5,638 nt of DNA, from assembly GCA_030043395.1 (NCBI GenBank), contig JASHXW010000327.1, positions 1 to 5,638 of the forward strand, written 5' to 3'. Below are positions 1 through 5,638 of the stretch, piece by piece. The notes beneath the pieces are model-generated. The model did no database searches. It had not been told where the DNA came from and saw nothing but the letters and a program-made list of their open reading frames with translations. The stretch is from Streptosporangiaceae bacterium. GTDB lineage: Bacteria; Actinomycetota; Actinomycetes; Streptosporangiales; Streptosporangiaceae. How positions within the stretch are numbered: the first letter of the stretch is position 1; each line of letters opens with the position of its first letter. Made by a program: the position numbers and the translations under genes.

Positions 1-21
1 AGGCGGGCAGACTGGCGCCGA

Positions 22-522
22 TCAGGCAGAGCCGATCAGGTATATCAGCTCTTGCGTGGCATACCAGAGCAGTTCATGCCCTTCCGCACTATCCACAATG
101 AACCTGGCGTCAGCATCTCCGCTGTCCGCAGCTGGCAAGGCGGCCGCGGCCGCGTCGATGTCGCCGGCGGCGTCCTCGTCGTCGACGTGGCCGGACACGA
201 CGTCGGAGAGCTGCACCGGCAGCGTCACGGTGACGTGGCCGGGGCTGTCGATCCCGTTCCTGAAGCTGATCACCGCGTCGGGCAGCTCGGCCGCCAGCAC
301 GACCCACCGCCGCGGCGCCTTGGTATCGACGTGCAGCATCCGCAGCGAAGCCCGCGCGGCTTGCGTCATCGCGACGTACTCGAGCTCCTCGAGATCACCG
401 TTCATGTACCACTCGCGCAGGGCAGGGGTGACCGCGAACCCGGCCACTGGAGCCGGCCCGACCTCGCCCTTGACCAGGGCGGCCCCCAGCTCCACGAGCG
501 TGGTGGGCAGGTAGACGCGCAC
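22..522 (-). CDS. DUF6912 family protein (unknown function)
   Basis: A 166-residue protein that resembles the DUF6912 family of actinobacteria; no biochemical function is known to me. The open frame extends upstream to a TTG at 621, but I start at the GTG at 522 because the family typically begins with the strand RVYLPTTL (residues 2-9). A GAGG ribosome binding site lies five bases upstream, and the extra 33 residues look unlike the family. Recognisable blocks are FAVTPALREWY (29-39), DLEELEYVAMTQAARASLR (43-61), a core VVLAAELPDAV strand region (74-84), an acidic, alanine-rich low-complexity segment (about 114-139) and the near-terminal HELLWYATQEL block (149-159). No signal peptide or membrane segment is visible, so it is probably a small cytoplasmic protein. 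It lies 113 bp downstream of the Vsr gene on the same strand, and nothing in the sequence ties the two functionally. Family assignment is from memory of the conserved blocks. Confidence 0.85.
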   Translation of the reverse strand: MRVYLPTTLVELGAALVKGEVGPAPVAGFAVTPALREWYMNGDLEELEYVAMTQAARASLRMLHVDTKAPRRWVVLAAELPDAVISFRNGIDSPGHVTVTLPVQLSDVVSGHVDDEDAAGDIDAAAAALPAADSGDADARFIVDSAEGHELLWYATQELIYLIGSA

Positions 523-527
523 GAGAT

Positions 528-531
528 CCTC
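528..531 (-). promoter_or_regulatory. Ribosome binding site deciding the DUF6912 start
   Basis: On the minus strand this reads GAGG and is separated by five bases from the GTG at 522. It supports the short 166-residue form over the longer frame that begins with TTG at 621. Confidence 0.6.
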
Positions 532-564
532 AGCTAGCTCATCGATTGCATGGCACGTTTGCCC

Positions 565-586
565 GCAGCCCGATCGAATCGGCAGC
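565..586. repeat. Imperfect inverted repeat, possible weak terminator after vsr
   Basis: The core is CCGAT (570-574), a CGA loop and ATCGG (578-582). An outer GC/GC pair and a G-C pair extend it with one mismatch and one bulged base. It lies in the 113-bp gap downstream of the Vsr stop and upstream of the DUF6912 gene, where a terminator would be expected, but there is no T-tract on either strand. It may be a weak hairpin or chance. Confidence 0.25.
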
Positions 587-635
587 GGGGAATGCCTAAG
601 AGTCTGCCAGTGAATGGGCAACAGCGAACGCGAAA

Positions 636-1202
636 TTACTTATCGGCAAGCACAGCAACCACAGCCGCGACGGCAGACTCTAGGGCCTCATGTTCCCAGA
701 ACCTGACGACCGTCCAGCCGGCCTCGCCGAGCGCCGCGTCCGCTGTTCTGTCCCGTTCGACGTTCCGGCGAAGCTTGGGCTCCCAGTACCAGGTGTTCGC
801 AGCCGGCTGGCTGCCATGCTCAGGACAGCAATGCCAGAAGCACCCGTCGACGAAGACCGCGACCTTGCGCGCGGTGAAAACGATGTCGGGTCGTACCCTG
901 ACCCCTTCCGCCAAGTCGAGCCTGAAGTCCTTGCGATACCGGTAGCCCAGGCCGTGTAGCGCCCGACGCAACGCCATCTCCGGCTTGGTATCAACCCGCC
1001 GGTTGCCCCTCATGTTGGCCGAGCGGCCTGGGCTCGACGGGTGCGGGTAGTTCGGTAGCAACGCGGACGGGTGGCGAGACTCCCGGTCAGCGGCGGACGG
1101 GCCGGGAGACTCCAGGTCAGCGGCGGACAGGCCGGGAGACTCCAGGTCAGCGGCGGACGGGGCGTCCGGGTCGTCCGAGCTCGCCAGCGCCTGCTCCGCC
1201 AT
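636..1202 (-). CDS. vsr: Very short patch repair (Vsr) DNA mismatch endonuclease
   Basis: A 188-residue protein whose residues from about 54 to 188 match the Vsr family. These enzymes nick DNA 5' of the T in T:G mismatches left by deamination of 5-methylcytosine. Visible motifs are MRGNRRVDTKPE (64-75; E75 corresponds to the family's N-terminal Glu), RPDIVF (104-109; D106 is the likely metal-binding Asp), FVDGCFWHCCPEHG (117-130; F122 and W123 are the intercalating aromatic pair, H124 the conserved His) and NVERDR (147-152). The tail GWTVVRFWEHE (162-172) also fits. C121 and C126 may take part in the structural zinc site. Residues 1-53 are an extra Ser/Ala/Pro/Asp-rich arm made partly of ten-residue repeats. 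I keep the ATG at 1202 because the frame is open from there, although only a weak AGG precedes it by five bases. A shorter start inside the arm cannot be excluded. No cytosine methyltransferase, the usual partner, is in the window. Confidence 0.9.
   Translation of the reverse strand: MAEQALASSDDPDAPSAADLESPGLSAADLESPGPSAADRESRHPSALLPNYPHPSSPGRSANMRGNRRVDTKPEMALRRALHGLGYRYRKDFRLDLAEGVRVRPDIVFTARKVAVFVDGCFWHCCPEHGSQPAANTWYWEPKLRRNVERDRTADAALGEAGWTVVRFWEHEALESAVAAVVAVLADK
1061..1162. repeat. 30-bp tandem repeat, about 3.4 copies, inside vsr
   Basis: Units begin at 1081, 1111 and 1141 on the plus strand. The 1081 and 1111 units differ at only two positions. The 1141 unit matches for its first 20 bases and then diverges. 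A degenerate copy precedes them at about 1061-1080. Read on the minus strand, each unit encodes ten residues of the type SAADLESPGL or SAADRESRHP, so unit gain or loss keeps the Vsr frame. The repeats lie wholly in the N-terminal arm and do not touch the nuclease core. Confidence 0.85.
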
Positions 1203-1504
1203 AGCGACCTAGGCTAACGGATCGAGCGCCCGAGGAACCCGGCCCCGGAAGGACCGGAGACCCTGACTTCCATCCAGCTTGATAGCCGTCGACGCGCCTG
1301 CCTCCTCGTGAGGTAGCCGCCTGGATCAACTTCAGCCCTGTTCGGTGGCACCCTCGCGCACTACCCCCTTGTTCGGTTTCTTCTAAAGCGGCATACCGGG
1401 CATTTTCGAGACCAAAGAGGGTGGTAGATGCTCAGGCAAGGGGGAAGAGGCTCTAGCCCGCAGCCGTGGCGGTGAAACCGGGTCGGCGCGGGGTGAAACT
1501 GAGA
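1203..1504. other. Gene-free stretch between the HAD and Vsr genes
   Basis: These 302 bases hold no open frame that looks like a protein on either strand and no tRNA-like T-arm. The part next to vsr should contain its promoter. On the minus strand TAGCCT (1212-1217), a loose -10 match, ends eight bases before the ATG, which would give a nearly leaderless transcript, but no convincing -35 accompanies it. The middle holds a direct repeat TGTTCGGT (1339-1346 and 1370-1377). It also holds two interleaved inverted pairs: CACCCTC (1349-1355) with GAGGGTG (1417-1423), and CCCCCTTG (1364-1371) with CAAGGGGG (1437-1444). No terminator with a T-tract is seen after the HAD gene. Confidence 0.5.
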
Positions 1505-2173
1505 TCAGGCCGACTGGGCACTTCGCAGCAGACCGGACAATTCCTCGCGCGTCTTGGCCGGCTCGGTGTGCAGCACGGTCGCGAACCCGAGCGCCTTGGC
1601 CGCGACGATGTTTCCTTCGACGTCGTCGACGAAGGCGCACTGCGCGGGTGCCAGCCCAATCCGGTCGGCGGCGAGCAGGAATATGCGCTCTTCTGGCTTG
1701 CGCATTCCGACCTCACCGGAGATCACCACGGCGTCGAACAACTCGCCAATCAGTTCCCGCGGATAGCCGTCGGCCACGCCCCACGAATTCGACAGCATCC
1801 CGGTTCGCGCGCCCGCCGACCGCAGGTCCCTGATCAAGTCGATCATCTCGTCCTGGACATACGAGGCGGCGAACATCCGCTTCAGCAGGCCGTGCGCCGG
1901 AACGGGCTCGCCGTCCAGGCTGACAAGGAGCGCGGCGAGCGTCGCCTCGAACTCCGCGTCGTCCAGCTCGCCGCGCTCCAGCGCGTGAATCGGCGACTCG
2001 GCCTGCTCGGGGCCGTACGCCTGCTGGACCCAGGGCCGCATCGCGGCGACGTAACTGCTCCGGTCGATCCGCTCAGTCTCGAGCCACGCGCCGACGGTGT
2101 CGAGGATCGGGCAGGTGATGACGCCGCCCCAGTCGAAGATGACACCGCGCACCACCGGCACTGCGTTGTCCAC
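1505..2173 (-). CDS. HAD-superfamily hydrolase (subfamily IA-like)
   Basis: A 222-residue haloacid-dehalogenase-fold protein, probably a cytoplasmic phosphatase acting on a small phosphorylated metabolite; the substrate cannot be read from sequence. Motif I is FDWGGV (13-18), with nucleophile D14. The position two residues later, normally a second Asp in phosphatases, is W16. Motif II is LSNS (127-130), motif III RKPEERIF (158-165; K159) and motif IV FVDD (181-184; D183, D184). Residues about 25-110 form the helical cap of the IA subfamily. The same frame stays open far upstream, but that part is antisense to the SDR gene. I choose the GTG at 2173, which places motif I near the N terminus as usual for the family and has AAGG five bases upstream. 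GTG codons at 2179, 2161 and 2227 are alternatives. It is divergent from the SDR gene across about 138 bp, and 302 bp separate it from vsr. Confidence 0.87.
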   Translation of the reverse strand: MDNAVPVVRGVIFDWGGVITCPILDTVGAWLETERIDRSSYVAAMRPWVQQAYGPEQAESPIHALERGELDDAEFEATLAALLVSLDGEPVPAHGLLKRMFAASYVQDEMIDLIRDLRSAGARTGMLSNSWGVADGYPRELIGELFDAVVISGEVGMRKPEERIFLLAADRIGLAPAQCAFVDDVEGNIVAAKALGFATVLHTEPAKTREELSGLLRSAQSA

Positions 2174-2178
2174 CGGCA

Positions 2179-2182
2179 CCTT
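2179..2182 (-). promoter_or_regulatory. Ribosome binding site for the HAD gene
   Basis: On the minus strand this reads AAGG, five bases before the GTG at 2173. It is the best-spaced purine-rich site among the candidate GTG starts in this frame, and so decides the start given here. Confidence 0.45.
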
Positions 2183-2279
2183 GCCGTCTGCGGTCGGTTC
2201 GGCCAGATCTGAGATTGGTTCGGGCACGTCCTCGATGGTAGGCGGACGATTTACCGGCCCGGCCAACCCGACATGAACA

Positions 2280-2322
2280 GTCCGCTGCACCAGGCTGGCA
2301 GAATGCCAGCCATGCAGCGGAC
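2280..2322. promoter_or_regulatory. Large inverted repeat over the SDR start codon
   Basis: The outer arms are GTCCGCTGCA (2280-2289) and TGCAGCGGAC (2313-2322), a perfect ten-base match. The inner arms are GGCTGGCA (2293-2300) and TGCCAGCC (2304-2311), a perfect eight-base match around a GAA loop. Only CCA on the left and a single A on the right are unpaired between the two stems. The ATG at 2312 starts at the unpaired A, and the alternative ATG at 2303 starts in the loop. In RNA it would be a strong hairpin hiding the initiation region. In DNA it could be an operator, although the outer arms are offset by two bases from perfect symmetry. Confidence 0.75.
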
Positions 2323-3064
2323 GGCAGTTGTCACTGGGGCGAGCAGCGGGATCGGGGCGGCGACCGCGCGGCGGCTCGCCCTGGAGGGTTACCAGGTCGT
2401 GCTTGCCGCCAGGCGGCTTGACCGGCTCGAGGAAGTCGCGGCCGCGATCACCGAGGCGGGCGGTCAGGCTCAGGTCAGCCAGCTCGACGTCACCGACGCC
2501 GCGCAAGTCGCCGCCCTGGCTGCTTCCCTTCCCGGCTGCGACGTGCTGGTGGCGAACGCGGGCGGGGCGATCGGCACCGAGCAGATCGCCGACTCGGTGC
2601 CGGGAGACTGGCTGACCATGTACCAGTCCAACGTGCTCGGGACGCTGCATACGATCCAGGCGCTGCTGCCGAAGCTGATCGCCAGCGGCGACGGGACAAT
2701 CGTGATCATGGGTTCGACCGCGGGGTTCACCGCCTACGAGGGCGGCGGCGGATACGTGGCGGCCAAGCACGGCACGCACGCGATCGCGGCGACACTCAGG
2801 CTCGAGCTGTGCGGGCAGCCTGTCCGGGTGATTGAGGTCGCCCCTGGCATGGTCAGGACCGATGAGTTCGCACTGACCAGAAATCGCGGCGACGCGCAGA
2901 AGGCGGCGGCGGTCTACGCGGGCGTGGCCGAGCCACTGACTGCCGACGACGTGGCCGACGCGGTGACCTGGGCGGTGACCAGGCCATCGCATTTCAATGT
3001 CGACCTCATGGTGCTGCGGCCGCGTGCGCAGGCCGCTCAGCACAAGGTCTACCGCGAGACCTGA
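2312..3064 (+). CDS. SDR-family NAD(P)-dependent oxidoreductase (YdfG-like)
   Basis: A 250-residue classical short-chain dehydrogenase/reductase. It has the cofactor motif TGASSGIG (8-15), LDV with D59 beside the adenine, NAG (82-84), N107, catalytic S135 in MGSTAG, and Y148 with K152 in YVAAK. PGMVRT (178-183) follows. Basic R34 and R35 after the second strand, with no Asp at that strand's end, suggest NADP(H). The C-terminal VDLMVLRPRAQAAQHKVYR resembles the YdfG branch (3-hydroxy acid or serine dehydrogenases), but the substrate is unknown. The frame opens at an ATG at 2273 and also has an ATG at 2303. I choose 2312 because MQRTAVVTG is the usual SDR N terminus. No well-placed ribosome binding site precedes any of the three, and the start lies inside the 2280-2322 inverted repeat. 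Its 3' end converges on the SIS gene with 26 bp between stops and no clear terminator. Confidence 0.93.
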   Translation: MQRTAVVTGASSGIGAATARRLALEGYQVVLAARRLDRLEEVAAAITEAGGQAQVSQLDVTDAAQVAALAASLPGCDVLVANAGGAIGTEQIADSVPGDWLTMYQSNVLGTLHTIQALLPKLIASGDGTIVIMGSTAGFTAYEGGGGYVAAKHGTHAIAATLRLELCGQPVRVIEVAPGMVRTDEFALTRNRGDAQKAAAVYAGVAEPLTADDVADAVTWAVTRPSHFNVDLMVLRPRAQAAQHKVYRET

Positions 3065-3090
3065 CGCCGCACTGTCATCAGGGCAGGCGG

Positions 3091-4128
3091 CTACGACGTC
3101 TGGGTGACCTTGCTCAGCCCGCGCGGGCTGTCCGGATCGATCCCCAGCCGCCTGGACAGCTCCTCGGTCAGTTGCTGGCCTGGCACGATCAAGCCGATGG
3201 GCGCAAGCCACTCAGGCAAGTCCGGTCCGGGCAGCGCGTGGCTGCACGCCGCGGCCAGCTCGGAACCGCCGCCGATCGCGTACGCGCGGGCGCCGGCGCT
3301 GGTCACCCGCCTGGCCAGCCCGATCGCCGCGTCCCTGGTCGGGCCGGAGTCGGCGGCCATGATGATTGCCGGAGTGCGGGCGTCGACCACGGCGATCGGG
3401 CCGTGCTGCAAGTCGGCGTACGAGATGCCCATCGCGTGCAGGTAGCACGCCTCCTTCATCTTCAGCGCGAGCTCGAGCGCCGCGGAGTACGCCAGGCCGC
3501 GCGCGGAGACAACCAGCCCGTTGACGTCGCTGAGCTCGGTCACGATGTCGTCGAGCTGGGTCCCCCCGACCTTGGCGAGCAGGCGGTCGATCTCGTCAGG
3601 CACTCCGCGCAGCTGACCGGAGTCCAAGTCGGCTCCCAGGCCAATTGTCAGAACGGCCAGGGCGGCGAGCTGGCAAGTGAATGTCTTGGTAGCAGGAACG
3701 GCTCGCTCTGCGCCAGCCTGCGTCACGAGCGCGATGTCCGCCATCTGGGCCAGAACCGACCCCGCGCTATTCGTGATCCCGACGACGCTGGCCCCACAGT
3801 CCCGAGCCCAGGCGAGCGTGTCGATGATCTCCTGGGTCTGGCCGGACTGTGACAGGCCGACGGCCATGACTCCCGTCAGGTCGATCCGGCTTCGGTAGGC
3901 GGTGGCCACCGAGGGCGAACCGAGACTGGCCAGCCGTCCAGCTGTGGTCTGGATCAGGTAGCTACCGTAGACGGCCGCGTTGTCCGACGTCCCCCGTGCG
4001 AAGAACAACACCTGATGGCTTCCGCGAGCAAGCGCGGCGATGTCCCCGGCATGTGGAAGCAGGGCGTCGATCGTGGCACGCAGTGCCGCTGGCTGCTCGA
4101 GGATCTCCGATTGCATGTTCGTGGACAC
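3091..4128 (-). CDS. SIS-domain glucosamine-6-phosphate deaminase (NagB-II/GlmS-like)
   Basis: A 345-residue protein with two sugar isomerase (SIS) domains, about residues 30-165 and 195-330, equal to the isomerase half of GlmS without the glutaminase domain. Without that domain it most likely runs in the deaminating direction, glucosamine-6-phosphate to fructose-6-phosphate plus ammonia, as NagB-II enzymes do. Motifs are ARGTSDNAA (44-52), SQSGQTQEI (93-101, phosphosugar loop), GAERAVPATKTFT (139-151), ALKMKEACY (221-229) with K223 and E226, and LQHGP (240-244) with H242, which line up with GlmS Lys485, Glu488 and His504. The C-terminal GIDPDSPRGLSKVTQT carries K340, matching GlmS Lys603. 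I start at the GTG at 4128, giving the family-like STNMQSEILEQPAAL, with AAGG eight bases upstream. A GTG at 4164 would overlap the nagA stop by four bases and is the alternative. AgaS-type galactosamine enzymes look less similar. It is almost certainly co-transcribed with nagA. Confidence 0.88.
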   Translation of the reverse strand: MSTNMQSEILEQPAALRATIDALLPHAGDIAALARGSHQVLFFARGTSDNAAVYGSYLIQTTAGRLASLGSPSVATAYRSRIDLTGVMAVGLSQSGQTQEIIDTLAWARDCGASVVGITNSAGSVLAQMADIALVTQAGAERAVPATKTFTCQLAALAVLTIGLGADLDSGQLRGVPDEIDRLLAKVGGTQLDDIVTELSDVNGLVVSARGLAYSAALELALKMKEACYLHAMGISYADLQHGPIAVVDARTPAIIMAADSGPTRDAAIGLARRVTSAGARAYAIGGGSELAAACSHALPGPDLPEWLAPIGLIVPGQQLTEELSRRLGIDPDSPRGLSKVTQTS

Positions 4129-4136
4129 GGGCCCTA

Positions 4137-4140
4137 CCTT
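4137..4140 (-). promoter_or_regulatory. Ribosome binding site for the SIS deaminase
   Basis: On the minus strand this reads AAGG, eight bases before the GTG at 4128, with a second purine run (AGGG) closer to the start. It lies just after the nagA stop and favours the 4128 start over the GTG that overlaps the nagA stop codon. Confidence 0.45.
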
Positions 4141-4160
4141 ATGGGGTTCGTCACCGATGA

Positions 4161-5336
4161 TCACGAAAGCCCCGGACCGTACACCTGGCTGCCACCGATC
4201 CAGGTCGCGCGGGTACGCAGGTCATCGCTCAGCCAGGCCAGGTCAGCAGTGCCGCCCACGGCGATCCGGCCGAGGTCTGGCCGGCCAATGAGATCGGCCG
4301 GGATCGCCGTGGCCGCAGCCACGCAGTCGACGAGCCCGATTCCGGCGGCGACCATGTTCGCGACGGCAGAGTCCATGCGCAGCGCGGAGCCGGCCAAGGT
4401 GCCGTCAGCCCTCGTCGGCGGCGCGCCGTCACCCTGCGCGAGCTCGATCGGCTGGCCGCCGAGCACATAGCGCCCCGGCGGCATGCCGGCGCACGCCGCG
4501 GCATCGGTGACCAGGCAGATCCGACCTGGTGCGGCGGTGAACGCCAGCGCAGCGACCTGCCCGGCGACGTGATGCAAATCGGCGATCAGGCTGCTGGTCA
4601 GGCGGGTATCAGTGAGCGCCTGGCCGACCACGCCCGGTTCACGGTGATGCAGCGGGCGTTGTGCGTTGAACAGGTGAGTGACCATTCGCGCGCCGGACAT
4701 GGCCGCCATGCTGACTTGCGCCGCTGTAGCGTCCGAATGCCCGACGCTAACCAGCACGCCAGCGTCCGCGAGCTGCCTGATCACGGCAAGGCCGCCATCC
4801 AGTTCCGGCGCGATCGTGACGATCTTGACCAGACCGGACCCCGCGGAAAGCAGCATCTGCGCCGCCGCAGGGTCCGGCGCGATGATCCAGTCCTGGTTGT
4901 GCGCGCCGCGCCGCTTCGGCGAGATGAACGGGCCCTCGAGGTGAAAGCCGAGCACGCGCGCGCCAGCTCCTTGGCCGCTGTTCGCTGTGACCAGCTTGGC
5001 GGCACGGCGCAAGGAGTCGGCCATCTGGCCGAGCGGGCTGGTCACGAACGTCGGTACGAGCGCGGTCGTACCGGTCTCCGGCAGCCGGCCGATAACTGTC
5101 GCCCAGCCGTCCGCATCGGCCTCGGCGAATCCCACGCCGTAGTAGCCGTTGACCTGAAGGTCGATCAGGCCTGGCAGCAAGACGCCGTCAGGCAGCTCGA
5201 CGTCGGGTCTCTCAGGTGGCTGCCCGCTGCCGACCGCCGTGATGATCCCGTTCTCACACGCCACGTAGCCAGGGGCCAGAACCGGGCCGTGCCCGGAATC
5301 GCTCGCCGTGATGATTCGTGGTGCGGCGATCAGCAT
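4161..5336 (-). CDS. nagA: N-acetylglucosamine-6-phosphate deacetylase
   Basis: A 391-residue amidohydrolase-superfamily enzyme, predicted to remove the acetyl group from N-acetylglucosamine-6-phosphate in the cytoplasm. After the N-terminal beta-sandwich comes LLPGLIDLQVNG (53-64), with Q61 and N63 where many amidohydrolases carry HxH, as in E. coli NagA. Then come HLEGPF with metal ligand E134, VGHSDA with H200, and THLFNA with H221, followed by HHREPG (230-235). IADLHH (251-256) follows, with H256, where the usual Gly of the ADG motif is Leu. LVTDAA contains catalytic D278, and DGTLAGSALRMD (311-322) is typical. The ATG at 5336 gives the family-like MLIAAPRIITA; a TTG at 5366 with AGG five bases upstream would add ten residues. 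The ATG itself has only a weak purine run. It precedes the SIS deaminase by 32 bp in a two-gene operon whose products act in sequence. No DasR-like palindrome is seen upstream. Confidence 0.93.
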   Translation of the reverse strand: MLIAAPRIITASDSGHGPVLAPGYVACENGIITAVGSGQPPERPDVELPDGVLLPGLIDLQVNGYYGVGFAEADADGWATVIGRLPETGTTALVPTFVTSPLGQMADSLRRAAKLVTANSGQGAGARVLGFHLEGPFISPKRRGAHNQDWIIAPDPAAAQMLLSAGSGLVKIVTIAPELDGGLAVIRQLADAGVLVSVGHSDATAAQVSMAAMSGARMVTHLFNAQRPLHHREPGVVGQALTDTRLTSSLIADLHHVAGQVAALAFTAAPGRICLVTDAAACAGMPPGRYVLGGQPIELAQGDGAPPTRADGTLAGSALRMDSAVANMVAAGIGLVDCVAAATAIPADLIGRPDLGRIAVGGTADLAWLSDDLRTRATWIGGSQVYGPGLS

Positions 5337-5411
5337 GTCGCTAGCTTCGCATCGAGTGCTGGGCAACGTCGCCTGATATGACTATGTTCGGCCGGTTACC
5401 CGGATTTGTTC

Positions 5412-5638
5412 CTACGAGGCCATGCTGGCGTCACTCGTCCGCCGTGCCGCGCCGTCCTGGTCGCCGCCCGCGTGCACCCAGTCGAGGAATGCCCGGACCT
5501 CGGTTGCCACCAGGTCAGGCCGCTCCATCATCGCTACATGGCCCACGCCGGGAATGACGATGACCCGGGCGCTGCGGAAGGCGCGGGCTGCCTTGCCAGC
5601 CATGACCGGGTTGACCAGCCGGTCGTTGCTGCCGTGCA
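5412..5638 (-). CDS. Alpha/beta-hydrolase, C-terminal part (cut by window edge)
   Basis: Only the last 74 residues are visible; the gene continues past the right end. The segment begins HGSNDRLVNP, which holds the catalytic-acid Asp of the alpha/beta-hydrolase triad. About 30 residues later comes IPGVGHVAMMERPD, with the catalytic His, then the closing helix VATEVRAFLDWVHAG. This spacing and order are typical of the fold's C terminus. The nucleophile Ser region lies outside the window, so substrate class (esterase, lipase, epoxide or C-C hydrolase) cannot be told. A polar tail of about 18 residues (GGDQDGAARRTSDASMAS) follows the last helix, and the gene ends with TAG. It lies 75 bp upstream of nagA on the same strand, so co-transcription is possible, but no terminator or promoter in the gap settles it. 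Confidence 0.82.
   Translation of the reverse strand, partial: HGSNDRLVNPVMAGKAARAFRSARVIVIPGVGHVAMMERPDLVATEVRAFLDWVHAGGDQDGAARRTSDASMAS

Noticed and set aside
1292..1315. Hairpin around CCTCCTCGTGAGG in the gene-free stretch
   Set aside because: The stem relies on a G-U pair and exists well only on the plus strand, where no gene ends nearby. Probably chance in GC-rich sequence.
1466..2212. Plus-strand 248-residue open frame opposite the HAD gene
   Set aside because: Its composition is that of a shadow frame and it shows no motif, while the opposite strand encodes intact HAD motifs I to IV.
3060..3082. CCTGA/TCAGG pairing as a shared terminator between the convergent SDR and SIS genes
   Set aside because: Only five base pairs with a 13-base loop and no T-tract; too weak to call.
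2174..3211. Minus-strand open frame continuing upstream of the HAD gene, giving a 568-residue reading with a possible N-terminal domain
   Set aside because: This part is antisense to the SDR gene, which has every catalytic motif. The translated stretch is Arg/His/Gly-rich with no recognisable domain, as expected of a GC-rich shadow frame.
3172..3852. Plus-strand 226-residue open frame opposite the SIS gene
   Set aside because: Same reasoning: the SIS protein is complete on the other strand and the plus frame has low-complexity, Arg/Gly-rich composition.
3945..3956. DasR-like palindrome TGGTCTGGATCA inside the SIS gene
   Set aside because: It matches 10 of 12 bases of the dre core as I recall it, but it lies in coding sequence and its flanks do not fit. 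By rough estimate, a match this loose is not rare enough in a window of this size.
4569..5381. Plus-strand 270-residue open frame opposite nagA
   Set aside because: The minus strand encodes a full NagA with all metal and catalytic residues. The plus frame is Arg/His/Asp-rich with no known motif.

Overview
The window reads as a stretch of chromosome from a high-GC Gram-positive bacterium, most likely a soil actinomycete. The reasons are the strong GC bias at third codon positions, the frequent GTG starts, the DUF6912-type gene (as far as I know an actinobacterial family) and the style of the Vsr and SDR proteins. Genus cannot be decided from the sequence alone. No RNA gene, insertion sequence, phage gene or CRISPR array is visible.

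Layout from left to right: a DUF6912-like protein (minus, 22-522); a very-short-patch-repair (Vsr) endonuclease with an unusual N-terminal tandem repeat (minus, 636-1202); a gene-free stretch (1203-1504); a HAD-superfamily hydrolase (minus, 1505-2173); a short divergent intergenic region ending in a large inverted repeat (2280-2322) that covers the start of a short-chain dehydrogenase (plus, 2312-3064); and, converging on it, a minus-strand amino-sugar pair. This pair is nagA (4161-5336) followed by a two-SIS-domain NagB-II/GlmS-like deaminase (3091-4128). The right edge cuts through the C-terminal end of an alpha/beta-hydrolase gene (minus, 5412-5638).

The clearest functional unit is nagA plus the SIS deaminase. 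Together they would convert N-acetylglucosamine-6-phosphate to glucosamine-6-phosphate plus acetate, and then to fructose-6-phosphate plus ammonia, feeding amino sugar into glycolysis. No transporter, kinase or regulator of this pathway lies in the window. The SDR and the HAD hydrolase are divergent neighbours with no evident shared pathway. The Vsr nuclease is alone, with no cytosine methyltransferase in view.

I see no convincing new multi-gene system. The items most worth a second look are the 43-bp inverted repeat in which both plausible SDR start codons sit, and the 30-bp in-frame tandem repeat that extends the N terminus of the Vsr protein.
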